A DNA stretch of 64,000 nucleotides from Citrus sinensis (taxonomy: Eukaryota > Streptophyta > Magnoliopsida > Sapindales > Rutaceae). The notes under the pieces are model-generated. The model saw only the letters and a program-made list of their open reading frames with translations, was not told where the DNA came from and did not search any database. The position numbers were made by a program, and so were the translations under genes. Of this stretch, positions 47,286-61,750 are shown in pieces; position 1 is the stretch's first letter; each line of letters opens with the position of its first letter. The stretch covers positions 41,621,501 to 41,685,500 of the forward strand of contig NC_068558.1 in the NCBI RefSeq assembly GCF_022201045.2. The letters run 5' to 3'.

Positions 47286-48079
47286 GAAGAATCATGTATC
47301 TTGTATGATCATACGAGATAACTAAAGCCTTTCGAAGTTTTTAAATGTTGTGAATATGAAAAGCGCTCGCCAAGACAAAGACACTGAAACTGGAAATTTT
47401 TTTTTTTTTTTGGGTTTCGGTTACTCTCGTGTATTACGCGCCTTTAAAGGCTATGCTGAACCTCAGTTTTTCTTAATAGGATTTTCCTAACATTGAATAA
47501 TACAACTGTAACTGACACACATACACTCACATATATACACACTATTTTTTTTTTAATAGTATATATACACACTATTACTATTACCAACTTTGATTCTAAC
47601 CATTTGTGTTTGTGAAAGACTCCTTCGTATTAAGGATTACATGTATACACACACACACACACTATCTTATCTCGTAAGACACGCGCACAGATGAAGCCGG
47701 CCGCCACCTCCAACTCTCCAACTTCAAGCACCCATAATCCACCAATCGTTGTTCACTGCACTGCACCTCCAACACGGCGGCACCGCATGTCTGCACCTAC
47801 ACGCACTGCACGCGACACAAGACCGCACTATACCTCCAGCGTTGCTAGCCTTGTTAGACACTTGGGGATTTTCATATCTTATGTTGGTAATTGGAATTGT
47901 AATTATGAACTTATAATTTGTTAGAACTTAGAATTATGCTGCTTAATTTAAGTTTTTGACATATAACGAACGAATTTAGGCATTAGAATTTAAAGATACA
48001 AGTTTCGACAAGTTTTTTTAATTAATTTTCAGTATTTTGAATTTAATGATATCGATTTTTTTAAAAAAAAAAAATTACC

Positions 48080-48312
48080 ATAGCCGGTTGGAGCCCAGAT
48101 CAAAAACTTATGACCATGTGGTGTAAGGCTCGACCAAACTTATTATTAAAAGACACATAACAGAAAATTTTAAAAAGTTTAAAAGATATCAGATCAAGAG
48201 AAAATACTTATCCGTTTTAAAAAACTGTACATAACCCCAAGTCCAGACATTTGTTAAAACAATCCAAGTCAGTCCCAGATAAGCCTAAACTCAGCTGTTT
48301 TTTTGCCATCCC
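48080..48312. mobile_element. Possible degraded hAT-like element
   Basis: The right end, GCCATCCCTA near 48312, matches the terminal motif of the hAT-like elements at 651-1078 and 32772-33651. Inside it are GATAAGCCTAAACTC and GAGCCCAGAT blocks similar in type to the 651-1078 element. The left terminus is not recognisable and no convincing target duplication was found. Confidence 0.35.
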
Positions 48313-49031
48313 TAATTGCAAAGTTAAAAATATGAGATCACCTCTCCTTTAAAGCCCACTTGATATGACCGCATTCAAGATCTCGGTACAATTGGATCAT
48401 TACTCGTTGACGTTGAAGGTAACTTTACAATAGTTGTTAGATTAGATGAAGATGAGAGCAGGAGAGGATCCTAATCCGTTAGATGTCTAACCCTCCTGGT
48501 CCTGAACCATTCTTGATTTTGCCCAGCAATCCAATGCCCTTCATTTACCATTCACGATTTACGCAAGTTCTTTTTTGAACTATACCAAATCCTCATTGGA
48601 TGGACAAAAACAGAGCAAGTAAAATTATCTTCAAAGTAAATGTGGCCTCGGTATTAACTACTGCGATCTCATGACTGGATGGTTTTGAAGAAGAGCAGTG
48701 CTAGCTTAGCCAGGACAAAATTACCACAGATTGAATCAAATCATATTCAGTCACACATTCGGTGAACCTGACCCGAGAAAACCCCTCCTCCAAGAAAATA
48801 GAAGACTGGAGTGACCTACGCATGAACTCATCAACCAAATAATAACACCACCAGTATATCTAGAAATTTAACGAAATCATTCTACAACCATCAGTTTAAG
48901 TGGGGGAAAAAAAAAAGATAATCACTCAAGTTGTATCAAATTCTTAGCTTCTAAAAGTCTTGAACAAAGTCGAAAACACAAAGGAAATTCAAGACAATGC
49001 TCAACAAAATTGTTCTCAACAAGCTAACTGA

Positions 49032-51060
<2,029 letters not shown>

Positions 51061-51339
51061 GGGCTCGTCTAGTTTGGGTTACGGTACCGACCCTAATAAG
51101 ACAATGAAGTAATTGTTCATTTGTTTGCAAAAAGTCAGCATACAATATTAAATTCAAAATTCTGAAAATTATACGACGCTTTTCTTGCCGAATTGAAATT
51201 CTGTTAATTTTATCCTTTACCTACTCCCATCGACCTCCTTCGGTCAAGATTTCCACACGAAAATAATAATAACATTTCTAATAAGAAAACGTTGAATTGC
51301 CTTCTTTGCTCCTTAGATGGTTGAAATCGATAGCCCAAC
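51061..51339. other. Spacer upstream of the L13a promoter
   Basis: Short AT-rich sequence between the site II motifs of L13a and the hAT element. No gene or further motif was recognised. Confidence 0.5.
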
Positions 51340-51347
51340 CAAAGATC

Positions 51348-52423
51348 CAGTGGCGGCTTTACTTAGTACTAGGTGAATTAGGTACTTGTCTAGGGTCCGT
51401 ATTTAGGAAGACCCTAATTTTTGAGTATCTATTTATTAATTAATATAATTAATGTTTTTTTAAGATTAAAAAAAATTAAGTTACGTATATATATATTTTT
51501 TTGTACAGTAAAAAAAAACCTAATTTTTAACCTTTACCCTATCATTATTCTCATTCATAATTATCTCTCTTATTTGATAATTTTTACCTTAAATATAAAA
51601 TATATTTGTATGGTATAATAATTATTTTGAACGTTACTTCTTTATTTTCTTTTACTATTTTTCAAAAAATAAAATCAATGTTTTCCCTTTCCAAAAAGAA
51701 CTCTTATTAAAATTAGTAACGTTAGATTTTTAGAGCTCACTTTTAGTATTCTATTAAAATATATTTAAAAACTCATTATCTATAAACCGATACACATTGA
51801 ATCAAAGCTACTTTCAACAAAAAGTTTTTGTGCTCTCTTCTCTTTCTCTACAAAATTCATTGCCATCATCATCCTCATCTCAACTAGTCAATTGACTCAA
51901 TTACAGGTGCTATCATTCTATTTTTTCTATTTTTTTATTATTGTTCTTATCCTTTTTAAATTTATTTTATTTTTGATTTTTTGTATTGATTTTGGCTTGA
52001 ATAATCTAGAAAAAAAATTGTTTGTTTATTTTTTTTAATTTGAAAAGCATGTCAACTAAAAAATTTGCATCAGGTTCATAACAGGTAGGAGCAATGATTT
52101 AAAGTTCGCGGGATGATTACGGTTATGGCTGATGAAGTTTTAGAGCATCTTAAGGAGTTGGATTTTGTGGAAGACAAAGTTAGTTAATATTCACGTGGAA
52201 ATAAATAGATATCTTTCCAACTATTATTTTTTATTTTTTTAGATCTTGTTAATAATTATTGTAATTCAAGATATTGTTGAATATTGTTGAATTTTGAGCT
52301 ACTTGATGTTGTTGTGAGAGTTTTTTGAGCTATTTAATATTCTTGTGATAGTTGATATTTTAACATCAGAATGCCTAAAATAAAATTTCGCCTAAGGCCT
52401 CCAATTGGTTAAAGCCGGCCCTG
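51348..52423. mobile_element. Non-autonomous hAT element, copy 2 (uninterrupted)
   Basis: Terminal repeats are CAGTGGCGGCTTTA and TAAAGCCGGCCCTG. The flanks are CAAAGATC (51340-51347) and CAAAGACC (52424-52431), an 8-bp target duplication with one mismatch. At 1076 bp it is nearly collinear with copy 1 (34020-35897) after the nested MULE is removed. A short frame at 52049 starts MSTKK and, as in copy 1, stops with TAA after ten codons. It lies in the divergent L13a/cytochrome b5 intergenic region, about 570 bp upstream of the L13a start codon. Confidence 0.88.
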
Positions 52424-52431
52424 CAAAGACC

Positions 52432-53791
52432 TATGCTTTCTTTACAATCATATTATATATTATAATAACTCATGTGAATTGATATATAAATTTGTATTCA
52501 AAACTATACAACCATAACGTGATGCAACGTCTAAGTATATTTAATTTGCACAAACTCCCTTAGATCTTTTGAATTTACATTATATAAATAATAATATAAT
52601 CGTGAATCATAATATATTAATATTCTAACTTAAAATTTGAACTATCAATATCTTTTTAAGGAACCTATTGTTTATTACACTTCTATTTTGGAGAGGATTA
52701 TGAGGTTATAAATGTGCAACATTTTGGCGATTAATTAGGCCGGGCTAATCCTAATCTTCTGTCCTAACGCGCTAGTGAGCTGGTAACGGCCAACTCCATT
52801 TTTGTCGATAGTTTACCAATATTGATAATCTGACTTCTTAATATTTTAGTTTGGCTCCCTTCTTCTGATGTATCATGCATACACACCCTGAAAAAGTAAA
52901 ATCCTATTAAGGGATTCTTTTATTTATTTATTTTTTTAAATCTTTACTCACACAATCATAGAAAGATTCGAACTCAATTTGAAACCTTACTTTAAATTTA
53001 AAAAATTATGATTTCTTTTAAAACAAAAAATTATAATTTTGAAATTAAAAAAAGATAATTAAGTTTAAAATAAAAAAATGAATTTTTAAGACTCAAAATA
53101 TTTTAATAAATTAATTTTATTATTTTAAAGACATTTTATTAACTTCATATAACTTTCAATTCAACCTTAACCACTCAATTTTTGAATAAATTCAAACGTG
53201 CTGAATTTTGAATGTGCTAAATTCAAACTTATCATGACTTCCTCATAATAAGAAGTTTTGAATATTGACCTTGATTGTTGAATTTAAATACATACTTTTC
53301 TTTAATCTCAGTAATTATTTTTGAATTGAAATTTTGAATTTGAGTACATATAATTTTGAAACAATTATAATTTAAATTTAAAGATCCTTAAATATTAAAT
53401 TTTTTTTGGAAGAAAATCGTCCATTGAAAATTTGAAAAAGTAGAATTATTTGTATGGTAAAGTAAACTCTAGCAAAGATACGAATGAAGATTTCAGACTT
53501 TGACACTTAAATTAAAAGGTGTCAAAAGTTACGAGGCAAAAATAGAAATAAGGTAAAAGCAGAGGAGCAAAAACACAAAATTTTGAAAAGTACAGGTGGT
53601 TGATGACAAAACCAGCCCACCTCCCGGCTCCCACCAACCTCCCACCACAACAGCCCACCATTGTAAAATTTCAATTCAACTTTACCAACCACCCTTTTCC
53701 TTTATGTTCCTAAATTCGCTCCTCCTGGTACTCACCTACTGGGCATAAAAGTTTCAAGCTTTTCCCTTAAAAATCTCACCTTTTTTTACAA
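52432..53791. other. AT-rich intergenic DNA upstream of cytochrome b5
   Basis: No gene is supported. From about 52880 to 53450 the DNA is very AT-rich. The last 200 bases become pyrimidine- and C-rich (CCACCAACCTCCCACC at about 53630-53645) and probably hold the cytochrome b5 promoter and 5' UTR. Confidence 0.5.
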
Positions 53792-55733
53792 ATGGGCGGA
53801 GAGGGCAAGGTATACACTTTGGCTGAGGTCTCTGGGCACAACGACCGCAAGGACTGTTGGCTTATCATTGAGGGCAAGGTATCATTATCGTAATTGAGCT
53901 GATGCGTTCTTGGTAGATTATTGTTTTGAAATATTTTGCTGCTGGGTTGTTAAACATCGTTTGTATTTAATATTTTTGATGAATCGATTTCTGATTCCCA
54001 TATATGTTCTTGCTTGTGTGGCTGTTTGTATCTTTTGATGGGAAAAAAGTTTTAATCCATTACCAAGATCACTATTTGATTTGCATCTAGGTGATTTTTG
54101 ATGGTGCGATTGATTTTCCAACATGATAGATCAGTTTATTTCCCCTTTCGCTGTGGTTCCTGTAATTGATGCGTATGCTATTGAGAATTTTCTTTTTAAA
54201 TGTCTGGAGCAAGTTATGAATGGGATCCGTTTATATTCATAGAATTTACCAGAGATCAGGACATAGAATTGGTTTGTTTAATTGAAAGATTTGGAAATAA
54301 TCCACCTTCATCTATTGGTGACCCTGCATTACTTCAAATACATAATTTGCGTCAATTACAGACACAATTGGAAGTATGAGGTTCAAATATTCATGTTTTT
54401 CTACTGTTGCTAGCTGAAACCATGTTTGAATAAATGTAATGTTTGTGTTTGTTTGTTTGTGTGTTTTTTGTATCCTACCTTAATGGATTGACTTGTTTTT
54501 GATTGACCCAGCTGTTTTGATTGTATGTACATTGCTCTGAAAATGTTGACATATTACATGTAATAAATACTCAATTTTGTGGATGCCAGTTAGTTCCGTT
54601 GGTAAAACCTCTTAAGTGGAAATAAGAGGTATGGTGTTCACGCCCCCACTCACAGGGGTGGGAGGAAATTGGGTTGCCATTAGTCTATAACTAAAAGAAA
54701 AAGAAAATCTCAAGTTTATAATTGTTCAATAAATTATTATAAGCAGGTATTAATTTATTAGTATATTTTGGATTGTAATGGGACTGCAAGAAGATTGTGC
54801 TTGTAGGATCAAGGCGCATGATTGCTGGCCCCCATAAGGCTAACAATGGTCTTGATGATTTGAATGTCTCCACAGCTTTAGACTCTTTAATTTGCTTGGA
54901 GTGTAATGCTTATGGTAATTGGCTTATTGCTATGAAAAAGTCGGTGAAAACCACATTTGATTCTAACATGATGCGCTCAAGTTCTTTTTGATCATTTCTT
55001 GCTGCAAAAAATATTATGGTCGGTTAATTGTTCTACGCTGCATTGTGATGTATATGCTGGCCTAAAGAAGTGTCGTTCTAGAAGTACAAAGCATATTTCT
55101 CCACCCTCTTGTACTCTGTCGGAGGAAGGAAACCTACGGCTAGATCTCTTTTTATTTTATTAATGCTGTTTGTGAATTAAACTCAGATAACATGAGACTC
55201 AGTCTTCAGACCACTTGAATGAACTTTGATTTGGCTTCTGATGATTGTCTTGCAATATCCTTGGATCCTACATATTAACCCTCTCCAAACAGGTATATGA
55301 TGTGACAAAATTCTTGGATGACCATCCTGGTGGAGACGAGGTATTGTTGTCTGCCACAGGTATTGTAGAAACTACTTTAATAATGCTTGATATGTACTTT
55401 GCATATTTTCATTTCGGCTCTAATCTTTGTGGAGTGCTTCCATATAACCATTGATCACTCTGTTGTGATTTATATTTTGCAGGAAAGGATGCGACTGACG
55501 ACTTTGAGGATGTTGGTCACAGTAGCAGTGCAAAAGCGATGATGGATGAATTCTATGTGGGTGACATTGATTCATCAACCGTTCCCACCAAGACCAAGTA
55601 CACCCCTCCCAAGCAGCCTCACTACAACCAAGACAAGACACCCGAGTTTATTATAAAGCTCCTCCAGTTCCTAGTTCCTCTGCTAATCTTAGGATTGGCT
55701 GTTGGCATCCGCTTCTATACCAAATCCGCTTAA
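53792..55733 (+). CDS. CYTB5: Tail-anchored cytochrome b5
   Basis: Three exons, 53792-53878, 55293-55359 and 55483-55733, give 134 aa, the usual plant size. Cytochrome b5 donates electrons to fatty acid desaturases, hydroxylases and P450s at the ER. The haem-binding core shows KVYDVTKFLDDHPGGDEVLL, with the first axial His in HPGG, and DATDDFEDVGHSSSAKAMM, with the second axial His in GHS. The C-terminus has one hydrophobic helix (FIIKLLQFLVPLLILGLAVG) followed by a short polar tail (IRFYTKSA), the expected tail anchor for ER or another endomembrane. The start MGGEGKVYTLAEV matches the family. Intron 1 is ~1.4 kb and holds a probable SINE. Similarity to the Arabidopsis CB5 isoforms is clear but the isoform letter is not assigned. 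Confidence 0.96.
54580..54708 (+). mobile_element. Probable tRNA-derived SINE in cytochrome b5 intron 1
   Basis: A region of about 130 bp stands out from its AT-rich intron. It has an A-box-like GTTAGTTCCGTTGG and, about 45 bases on, a B-box-like GGTGTTCACGCCC, followed by a GGGGTGGGAGG block and an A-rich tail (AACTAAAAGAAAAAGAAAA). This is the usual order for plant tRNA-derived SINEs. Flanking CTCAATTTT and CTCAAGTTT are only a weak target-duplication candidate. Confidence 0.5.
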
Positions 55734-57287
55734 TGATACCTTGCAAGATAAAAATTGGAGAAACATTTACAATAAATCTATATCCGTTGCATTGCACCTT
55801 GTTTTTACTAGTTGTTTGGAACTATTATCACCAGAAAATGTAGGGTTCTTTATCTTTTTTGATGTCATGTGCTTGTGTTTGATAAGTGACCATTCACTGC
55901 CCGCATGACTTGGAATGCAATGATCTATTTGCAGTTCCTCGTTTTGGCTTTGCTTTCATTTTTATTCTTATGCATCTTCATCTAAAATAAAGGGGGGAAA
56001 GCACCAATTGTCCAAATGGCCTTTGGGCTTCCTTTCTCGTACATTATTTAAATTTCCTTAATTAAGTGCAAGTTGCTTATGTTTGTTGAAGTTCAAAGCA
56101 AGCACTCAAAGGGATGTCCTAGAAAGATAAATTATAAACGCATTTATTTTCTTTTTTTTTTTAACAATATCAGAAACAGCACATTATTTTAAACCAAACC
56201 GACCTAAGCTGGGTGAAAATGGACTAATAATTGAAGATGAAGTTGAACCGATTCGTTTCTTCATGCCCCACACATATATAATGATAATAATAATTAAGGA
56301 TGATTTAGTAACCAGTAAAATTATAGAAGAATATAGTCTATTATGTTTCAAGGAGCTTAAATAAACAATTTATTATAATTCTCATTTTTTATTCCGATTC
56401 CACCTAAATACGACTGTCGCGAAGTAAATGCACCATATAAATATACATAGTAACTAGTAACCCTAGAACTTATTCACACTTTTATTCTTGCATGCAATTT
56501 CCGTGAAAGTTTATGTATAAGTCTTATTCGCTCTTTTATTTGTGTACGTTCCTTGTACGGTTGTATTTTGACTACGGGTCAGGATTATTGAAATTCTGTT
56601 TTAAATAACTGCTAACGATTTAGAATTAACTTAATCAGGAAATGTATGTATTATCATCTCATTAGTCTCACTGGAGGATTGTTAGCTGCTGAATGACAAG
56701 TCTTTTCATTGAACCACTCATTTCTGTAAGCAGAGGTAGTTTTTGCAAACTACCCACCTGATGATTTAGGGCTAGATTTTCATGCAGGTTGATTGAACCT
56801 TAAAAATATTGGTTTTGTAAATGCAAGTATCATAGCTCAGATTTGGCATGTATTCAGTAAAAAGACGTAATTTAATTGCATGAGTCACATTTACAAAGTA
56901 CTAATCCAGTTATTCGTTAGGCTATTCATTACAGCTAATTTCTTGTTAACATTGTTAATTTGCGACATTCTTATTTATTTTAAGATAAATTTTTCAATAA
57001 AACCATTAGCAAGCCAACGGTAAAGAATAGAGCCAATGCTAACAACACCAATAAGATAAGGCATAAATATTTTTTTAATAGGATTCCACATCATTCTGTT
57101 TATCTTATGAAGATAATCTGATTATAACCACTTCATAGAACCACCATATGTCCATACTCATTCCTCCAAAGATCAGTTTCTTGAAGTACACGCCATTTTT
57201 TTTGTCACCAAGCATGCAATGAGACGTTATAAGAATGAGCCGTGCGTACCTTCATAGTCCTTCTTCCTCACGTTTATGCAGCTAAGA
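55734..57287. other. Cytochrome b5 3' region and intergenic DNA
   Basis: The first ~250 bases are the likely cytochrome b5 3' UTR. The remainder is AT-rich without a supported gene. The 5' UTR and promoter of the PADRE gene presumably lie in the last few hundred bases; no clear TATA box was assigned. Confidence 0.5.
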
Positions 57288-58061
57288 ATGGGAGCTGTAG
57301 CATCTGAGAAAGGTGTATTGAAACTTGTTCATCCAGGTCGGTATGTTGAGATTCGCAGAGCACCGATAACTGCCGCCGAAGTTATGGATAAGAATCCTAG
57401 GCACTGTATTACCCGGCCTGATATTTTCAAGTATCCATGGATTGTGGTTAAACCAGAATCAGTATTGAATCTGGGGAGAGTTTTTTTCATTGTGCCTAAT
57501 CGCACAATCTATCATTTGCTAAAAGCCAGGGGGTTACCTGATCAACTTTCTAGGCAAAGCCAGTCTCCTTCTCCTAGAGGAACTTCACCACTCAAGGCAT
57601 ATGCTGGAATGACACCGAAGCACCAAGAAAATATCCAGTTCCTCGAGCAGTTAATGCAAGCAATGTCGTCGTATGAGACTAGACCTCAGGAGCAAGAATA
57701 TGGCAGGAGATTCAGGAAAGAATACAATGTTGAGTCTTGGCCTGAGGTGACTGTCAACTACGAAAAAACCAGCTTAGATTTAGAATATGAAGAGAATTAT
57801 GCAACCCGGATCGGATTTTTCAATGCTAAAGAATACTACAGTAACATAAGTCCAACATTTTCTGAAAGAGAAGATAAAGATACAGAATCTGAGCAAACTA
57901 AACAGGTTACTGTATTGAAATCTTGCTTAAGGAAACAGGACAGTGTCCGTAAGTCCCGCCATCTCAAGGTTTCTTTTGTCTTGCCAGCGGAAGATGAGGA
58001 ACCACAGAAAAGAGACACAGAATCTGAAACGGGATTTCCAGACTGTTCAATTTGTTCATAG
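57288..58061 (+). CDS. PADRE-domain (DUF4228) protein
   Basis: A single uninterrupted frame of 257 aa from ATG at 57288; an in-frame ATG at 57276 would add four residues. The start MGAVAS is preferred because it offers an N-terminal Gly suitable for myristoylation, as in many relatives. The PADRE domain covers about 1-85, with the typical beginning VLKLVHPGRYVEIRRAPITA, a middle PDIFKYPWIVVKPESVLNLG and the signature GRVFFIVPNRTIYHLLKARG. The C-terminal half is charged and probably disordered, with a motif (LKSCLRKQDSVRKSRHLKVSFVLP, given here as LKSCLRKQDSVRKS then HLKVSFVLP) seen in several members. PADRE genes are often responsive to pathogens or abiotic stress, but the molecular function is unknown. 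It is convergent with the NPH3-type gene downstream. Confidence 0.85.
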   Translation: MGAVASEKGVLKLVHPGRYVEIRRAPITAAEVMDKNPRHCITRPDIFKYPWIVVKPESVLNLGRVFFIVPNRTIYHLLKARGLPDQLSRQSQSPSPRGTSPLKAYAGMTPKHQENIQFLEQLMQAMSSYETRPQEQEYGRRFRKEYNVESWPEVTVNYEKTSLDLEYEENYATRIGFFNAKEYYSNISPTFSEREDKDTESEQTKQVTVLKSCLRKQDSVRKSRHLKVSFVLPAEDEEPQKRDTESETGFPDCSICS

Positions 58062-58919
58062 CTATTTAATTAAGATAAATCATCAGACCATAACTTGATT
58101 TTTCCCCTGAATGTTATTGTGTGTGGCTGTGCTAAAGGTGCTTCGACTTCAAATTATGCATTGTTTTTATCAAACATAAAGGGTATAAGTTCAAAGTTTA
58201 GTGCACGCTACATTCGTAACATTCCATAATTTGGGATCTAATGTTGTCCAAACATTAATTAAGGTTAAAATGATAGCTAAGTAACATCTGTTAAGAGTTT
58301 TTGACACTGAGAAACCGACAACAAGAAAGAATAATTACTTCCAAAATAAGGCCCTTGGAATCAGCATGTGCTATAAACTTTTAACAAATTAAAATCCATG
58401 AAGGTGTTTATCCAATGAAAAGTTCACAAAAGAAGTCCTGTCAAGACCAATTACTAAATCTGTTGGGGCTTCAAGAAAGCAGTTTATTCCAAAATCATCT
58501 TTGATTTGAGAATAAATTAGATTAAAAATTTAATATGTCATGGAGATATTGTTCCACATAATGCTTTCTATGCTTGTAGAATAAAACAAATTGAGGTTAT
58601 TCGAGCACATTGGAAAGGTTGGCAAGGTCAGAATTCTTGTTTGAGTGGCTTTGTTAATCAAAATATCTATAATAAGCATTTTGCACAAGTTTACATGAAA
58701 TTGTTTTTAAGATGAATAAAAAATGCAGACATTGTCGAAGTCGCACTGCGAAAAAAACACAATTTGCATTCAAGAGGAGTGCGGACGTTGCTAAGTCAAA
58801 GCATCACAACTCATATACAGAGAGAAGCCAAGATGGAAATTAACTAGAACAAAGAGGTCACAGAGCAAGGCTTGCAGCTCCTCGGCAATTACAGAGAAAA
58901 GATTGCTGGTGTGAATTGC
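58062..58919. other. Convergent intergenic DNA between the PADRE and NPH3-like genes
   Basis: AT-rich space between two stop codons that face each other. It should contain both 3' UTRs. No further gene is supported. Confidence 0.6.
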
Positions 58920-61750
58920 CTAATCCGTGCTGGCACATGTTCTCTCAATCACCTTAGAATCGGTTCTGTAGGAATTCTTTGAGGGGGAACTTGAACCCCG
59001 TGAGGAACTGTGTCCGAAGAAGCTCAGCTTACCAATTTTCCTTGAGAAAGAACTCATAAATTTACGAGAATGAGATTTCACCATATCCCTCTTCATACAT
59101 ACATGTTCTTTCTCCAGATCATTTAATCTCATCCTTAAACGAGCTAACTCTAGTTTTAGCTCTCTGTTTTCTCGCCTCAATGATGCATAGTTGTCTCGCG
59201 GAGACATTGCTGCACTGAGAGCACCACTGCTGATCCGCCAAGACTGGTGCACTGGCTTGTGTTCTTCATCACCGTAAGAGCAGGACAAGGCATTACGGAG
59301 CCTTAACTGCTCAAAGTAGAGCACTTGAACAATAGATTGGAGAGGGAGGCGCTCATTTTGTGCCGCATGTGCACCTGCTTCTTGTGAGAGCTTTTGAAAA
59401 TCAATCATTTTACACAGCCTCTTCTTGTCGGAATCTGATAAATTCTGATGAGCCTAAATAGAGATTCAGGGAAAACAAATCAGGGAGATATAGATTACAG
59501 ATATCTTATGACTGGTCATACAGGAAGCCTATCTTCCTTCATCTCATCGCAAAAAGGAAACCTACTTGACTTCTAATAAATCAGTCACAGTTAGAAGGGA
59601 ACAGAAATATTAGAAGCAAAAAGCTCAATTTTTCAATTTTATTGTTCTGAGAAGGGAGCAGTGGAGCAAGTTGTCAATGTCAAAAGAATCAACAAGAACC
59701 TGCTTTATGCCTCAAGGATTAACTATCAAATTTGTTCATATCATTAATTCATCAGATACACTCCCTCTTATATTACTTCTGAAGCAAATAACAGGACTAG
59801 TTTTATCCAGAAATCATAATGAGAAAATTCAGTAACGAACCTTCAAGTAAATATCAATGGCACGATACAGCCCATCGTGAACAGTGCGTGCATGTGACGG
59901 TAAAGTCTCTGCGATGACCATGAACTTGGCAAGCTTAAGATTTGCATCGGGGGCAATTTCAGCAAGGTAATTGTCCATCAATTTTGCGACTTTCAACAAA
60001 GCAGTTTGGGATGGTGAATGAGGACTGTCAGACTCAAAAACAGATGCATCATCCATTTCATCTTCACTATCATCTTGCTGTGCAAAATTTACCAAAATCC
60101 TGTGAACTGTGTCAACATCGAATAAGGTATCGCCTGCATGCCGGAAGGACGGGATTAAAAGGTCATCAAGAGCAGCAATATCCAGCTGGGATGCAATCCT
60201 TCTCTCCAAATCAAGCCTACAAGCGACTGTGCAATCAAGCATCACTGCGCTTCGCAGAAGCCCAAATAGGAAATTGATGGGAACAGCGAGCTTCTCGACG
60301 GGCAAAAGGCCGATGATTGTCTCCACCACTTGTCTTTCATGGCCACTTGGAACTGAAACCAAATCAACCTTAGCCTGGGTTGTTGGATTCCATAGGCTGG
60401 ATTTCTTCGTCAACTCCTTCTGCGCATAATTCATTAGAGATGCACCGATACTCTCGGGGCGGACCCCTCGACACTTCATGGCTGTCATGACTCTTTGGTA
60501 CAAGTCAAACCGAAGAACAGAAAGATCTTCTATCCACCAGTCTCCCTCACATTTGGTATGCCTGTTCATGTGAAGCCTCCCTGAGCTGCTGTACTCCAGG
60601 CGCGAGAAACTCGAAGCAATTTGCTCTGCGCAAGCCTTAGAGGCTACGGCATCTATGCAACGACTGACTATCTTTAACTCGTCGGCAAGAGGGAGTAGGC
60701 TCTCGCACTGTTGGAGGACTTCAACACACATTTCGAGGTTCTTGCAGACGATACAATCAATGTACTCTTCAGCTCGAGAGCCAAGATTATCTTTCGAAAA
60801 ATCCTCAGTCATTTCGAGATAATCAGAAACGCAACATAGCTGAGCCACGTTTGCTGACGTAATTTCAAAGTTAATGCCATAACAGAACTTTGCTGCCAAT
60901 TCAAATGTTTCGGCACCTCCTGGTAGATTAAGAAGCTCGATCCTTGAGATATCAGAATCCCTATGTTCCGCGACTAACTTCCGGATACGCCCACTTCGAG
61001 AGACAAGTGGGAACTGCATTCACCATTCATCAACAATTAAGATCACTCTTAAGTATTTAATAATGAGAAATATGCTTCACAGAGAGTGGTACAAAATACA
61101 GAAGTAAAGAAACTCATCTAATCAGATCTGGTTAGTCTGGTTGGGTTGGAACTAGGAGTGATTTGAAAATTAATTCCAATCTGGTCAGACACAAAATTTT
61201 GACAGGTAGCACTGCTTCTCAAGAATAACCAATTAAAGGAAAAAAGAATATTTAGATGGCTTTGACACTAGTGCATATTCTACTCATTCTTAAGCTTTGA
61301 TTGGTAAGATTACATCAAGAAGTGAAATAAAATGTGAGCTCATTTGGAAAAAAAAAAAAAGTTCCATGCACTGCAAGATGCAAGATTCATAACTATATAC
61401 ATCACCTGTTGAACAAATTCAGAATAAATCACAGCAAAATAACTCACCTTATGTAATGCAAACGTCCCTCCGTTTACATCAATTGTTATATCACTTGGAA
61501 CATCCCGAAAAATCCTACAATAAGATGACAGCCAATCACTAACCAAAGGAAGCTTGCAACCAGTAAACAGGATGACAACAAACCAATTACAGAACTCAAA
61601 GATGACTCAAAAGCTTATGATATCACTGAAATGATTCCATATATATCAAACGAAAAACACAACTACAAACCATTCATTGCATCGCTGGCGCGAAGACTTG
61701 GCCAAGGAAAGCTGGGGCTGAGGCTGCGGATGCTGATGCTTGTTGTCCAT
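58920..61750 (-). CDS. NPH3/RPT2-like BTB domain protein (At5g48800-like)
   Basis: Four exons, 61750-61671, 61514-61448, 61013-59841 and 59453-58920, give 617 aa, close to the ~614 aa I recall for Arabidopsis At5g48800. NRL proteins are plant-specific adaptors for CUL3 ubiquitin ligases and phototropin or auxin-linked signalling at the plasma membrane. The BTB fold spans about 27-125 (RDVPSDITIDVNGGTFALHK, LPGGAETFELAAKFCYGINF). The NPH3 domain spans about 190-465 (DWWIEDLSVLRFDLYQRVMT, MKCRGVRPESIGASLMNYAQ) and ends with SQEAGAHAAQNERLPLQSIV, which retains the conserved LPLQ-type motif. A coiled coil at about 525-560 (NYASLRRENRELKLELARLR) precedes a basic Ser-rich tail (FMSSFSRKIGKLSFFGHSSS) shared with RPT2-like members. 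The intron between exons 3 and 4 is 387 bp. Confidence 0.94.

Larger units (their letters stand above)
45527..49031. other. Gene-free intergenic DNA between the receptor kinase and L13a
   Basis: The first few hundred bases are the receptor kinase 5' region, with a poly-T run at about 45671-45685. The rest is AT-rich with microsatellites (TA at 46753-46773, AC at 47645-47662), a perfect 14-bp-stem hairpin at 47254-47285 and a probable hAT remnant at 48080-48312. The frame at 47691-47924 is rich in Pro, Thr, His and Arg from CA-rich sequence and is not supported as a gene. The last ~150 bases are probably the L13a 3' UTR. Confidence 0.55.

Noticed and set aside
47691-47924. 77-codon frame rich in Pro, Thr, His and Arg
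   Set aside because: It comes from a CA/CG-rich patch with low-complexity composition, and no splice partners or domain were seen.
54797-54991. 64-codon frame in cytochrome b5 intron 1
   Set aside because: The cytochrome b5 protein is complete without it; it has no family features and would break the haem domain if included.
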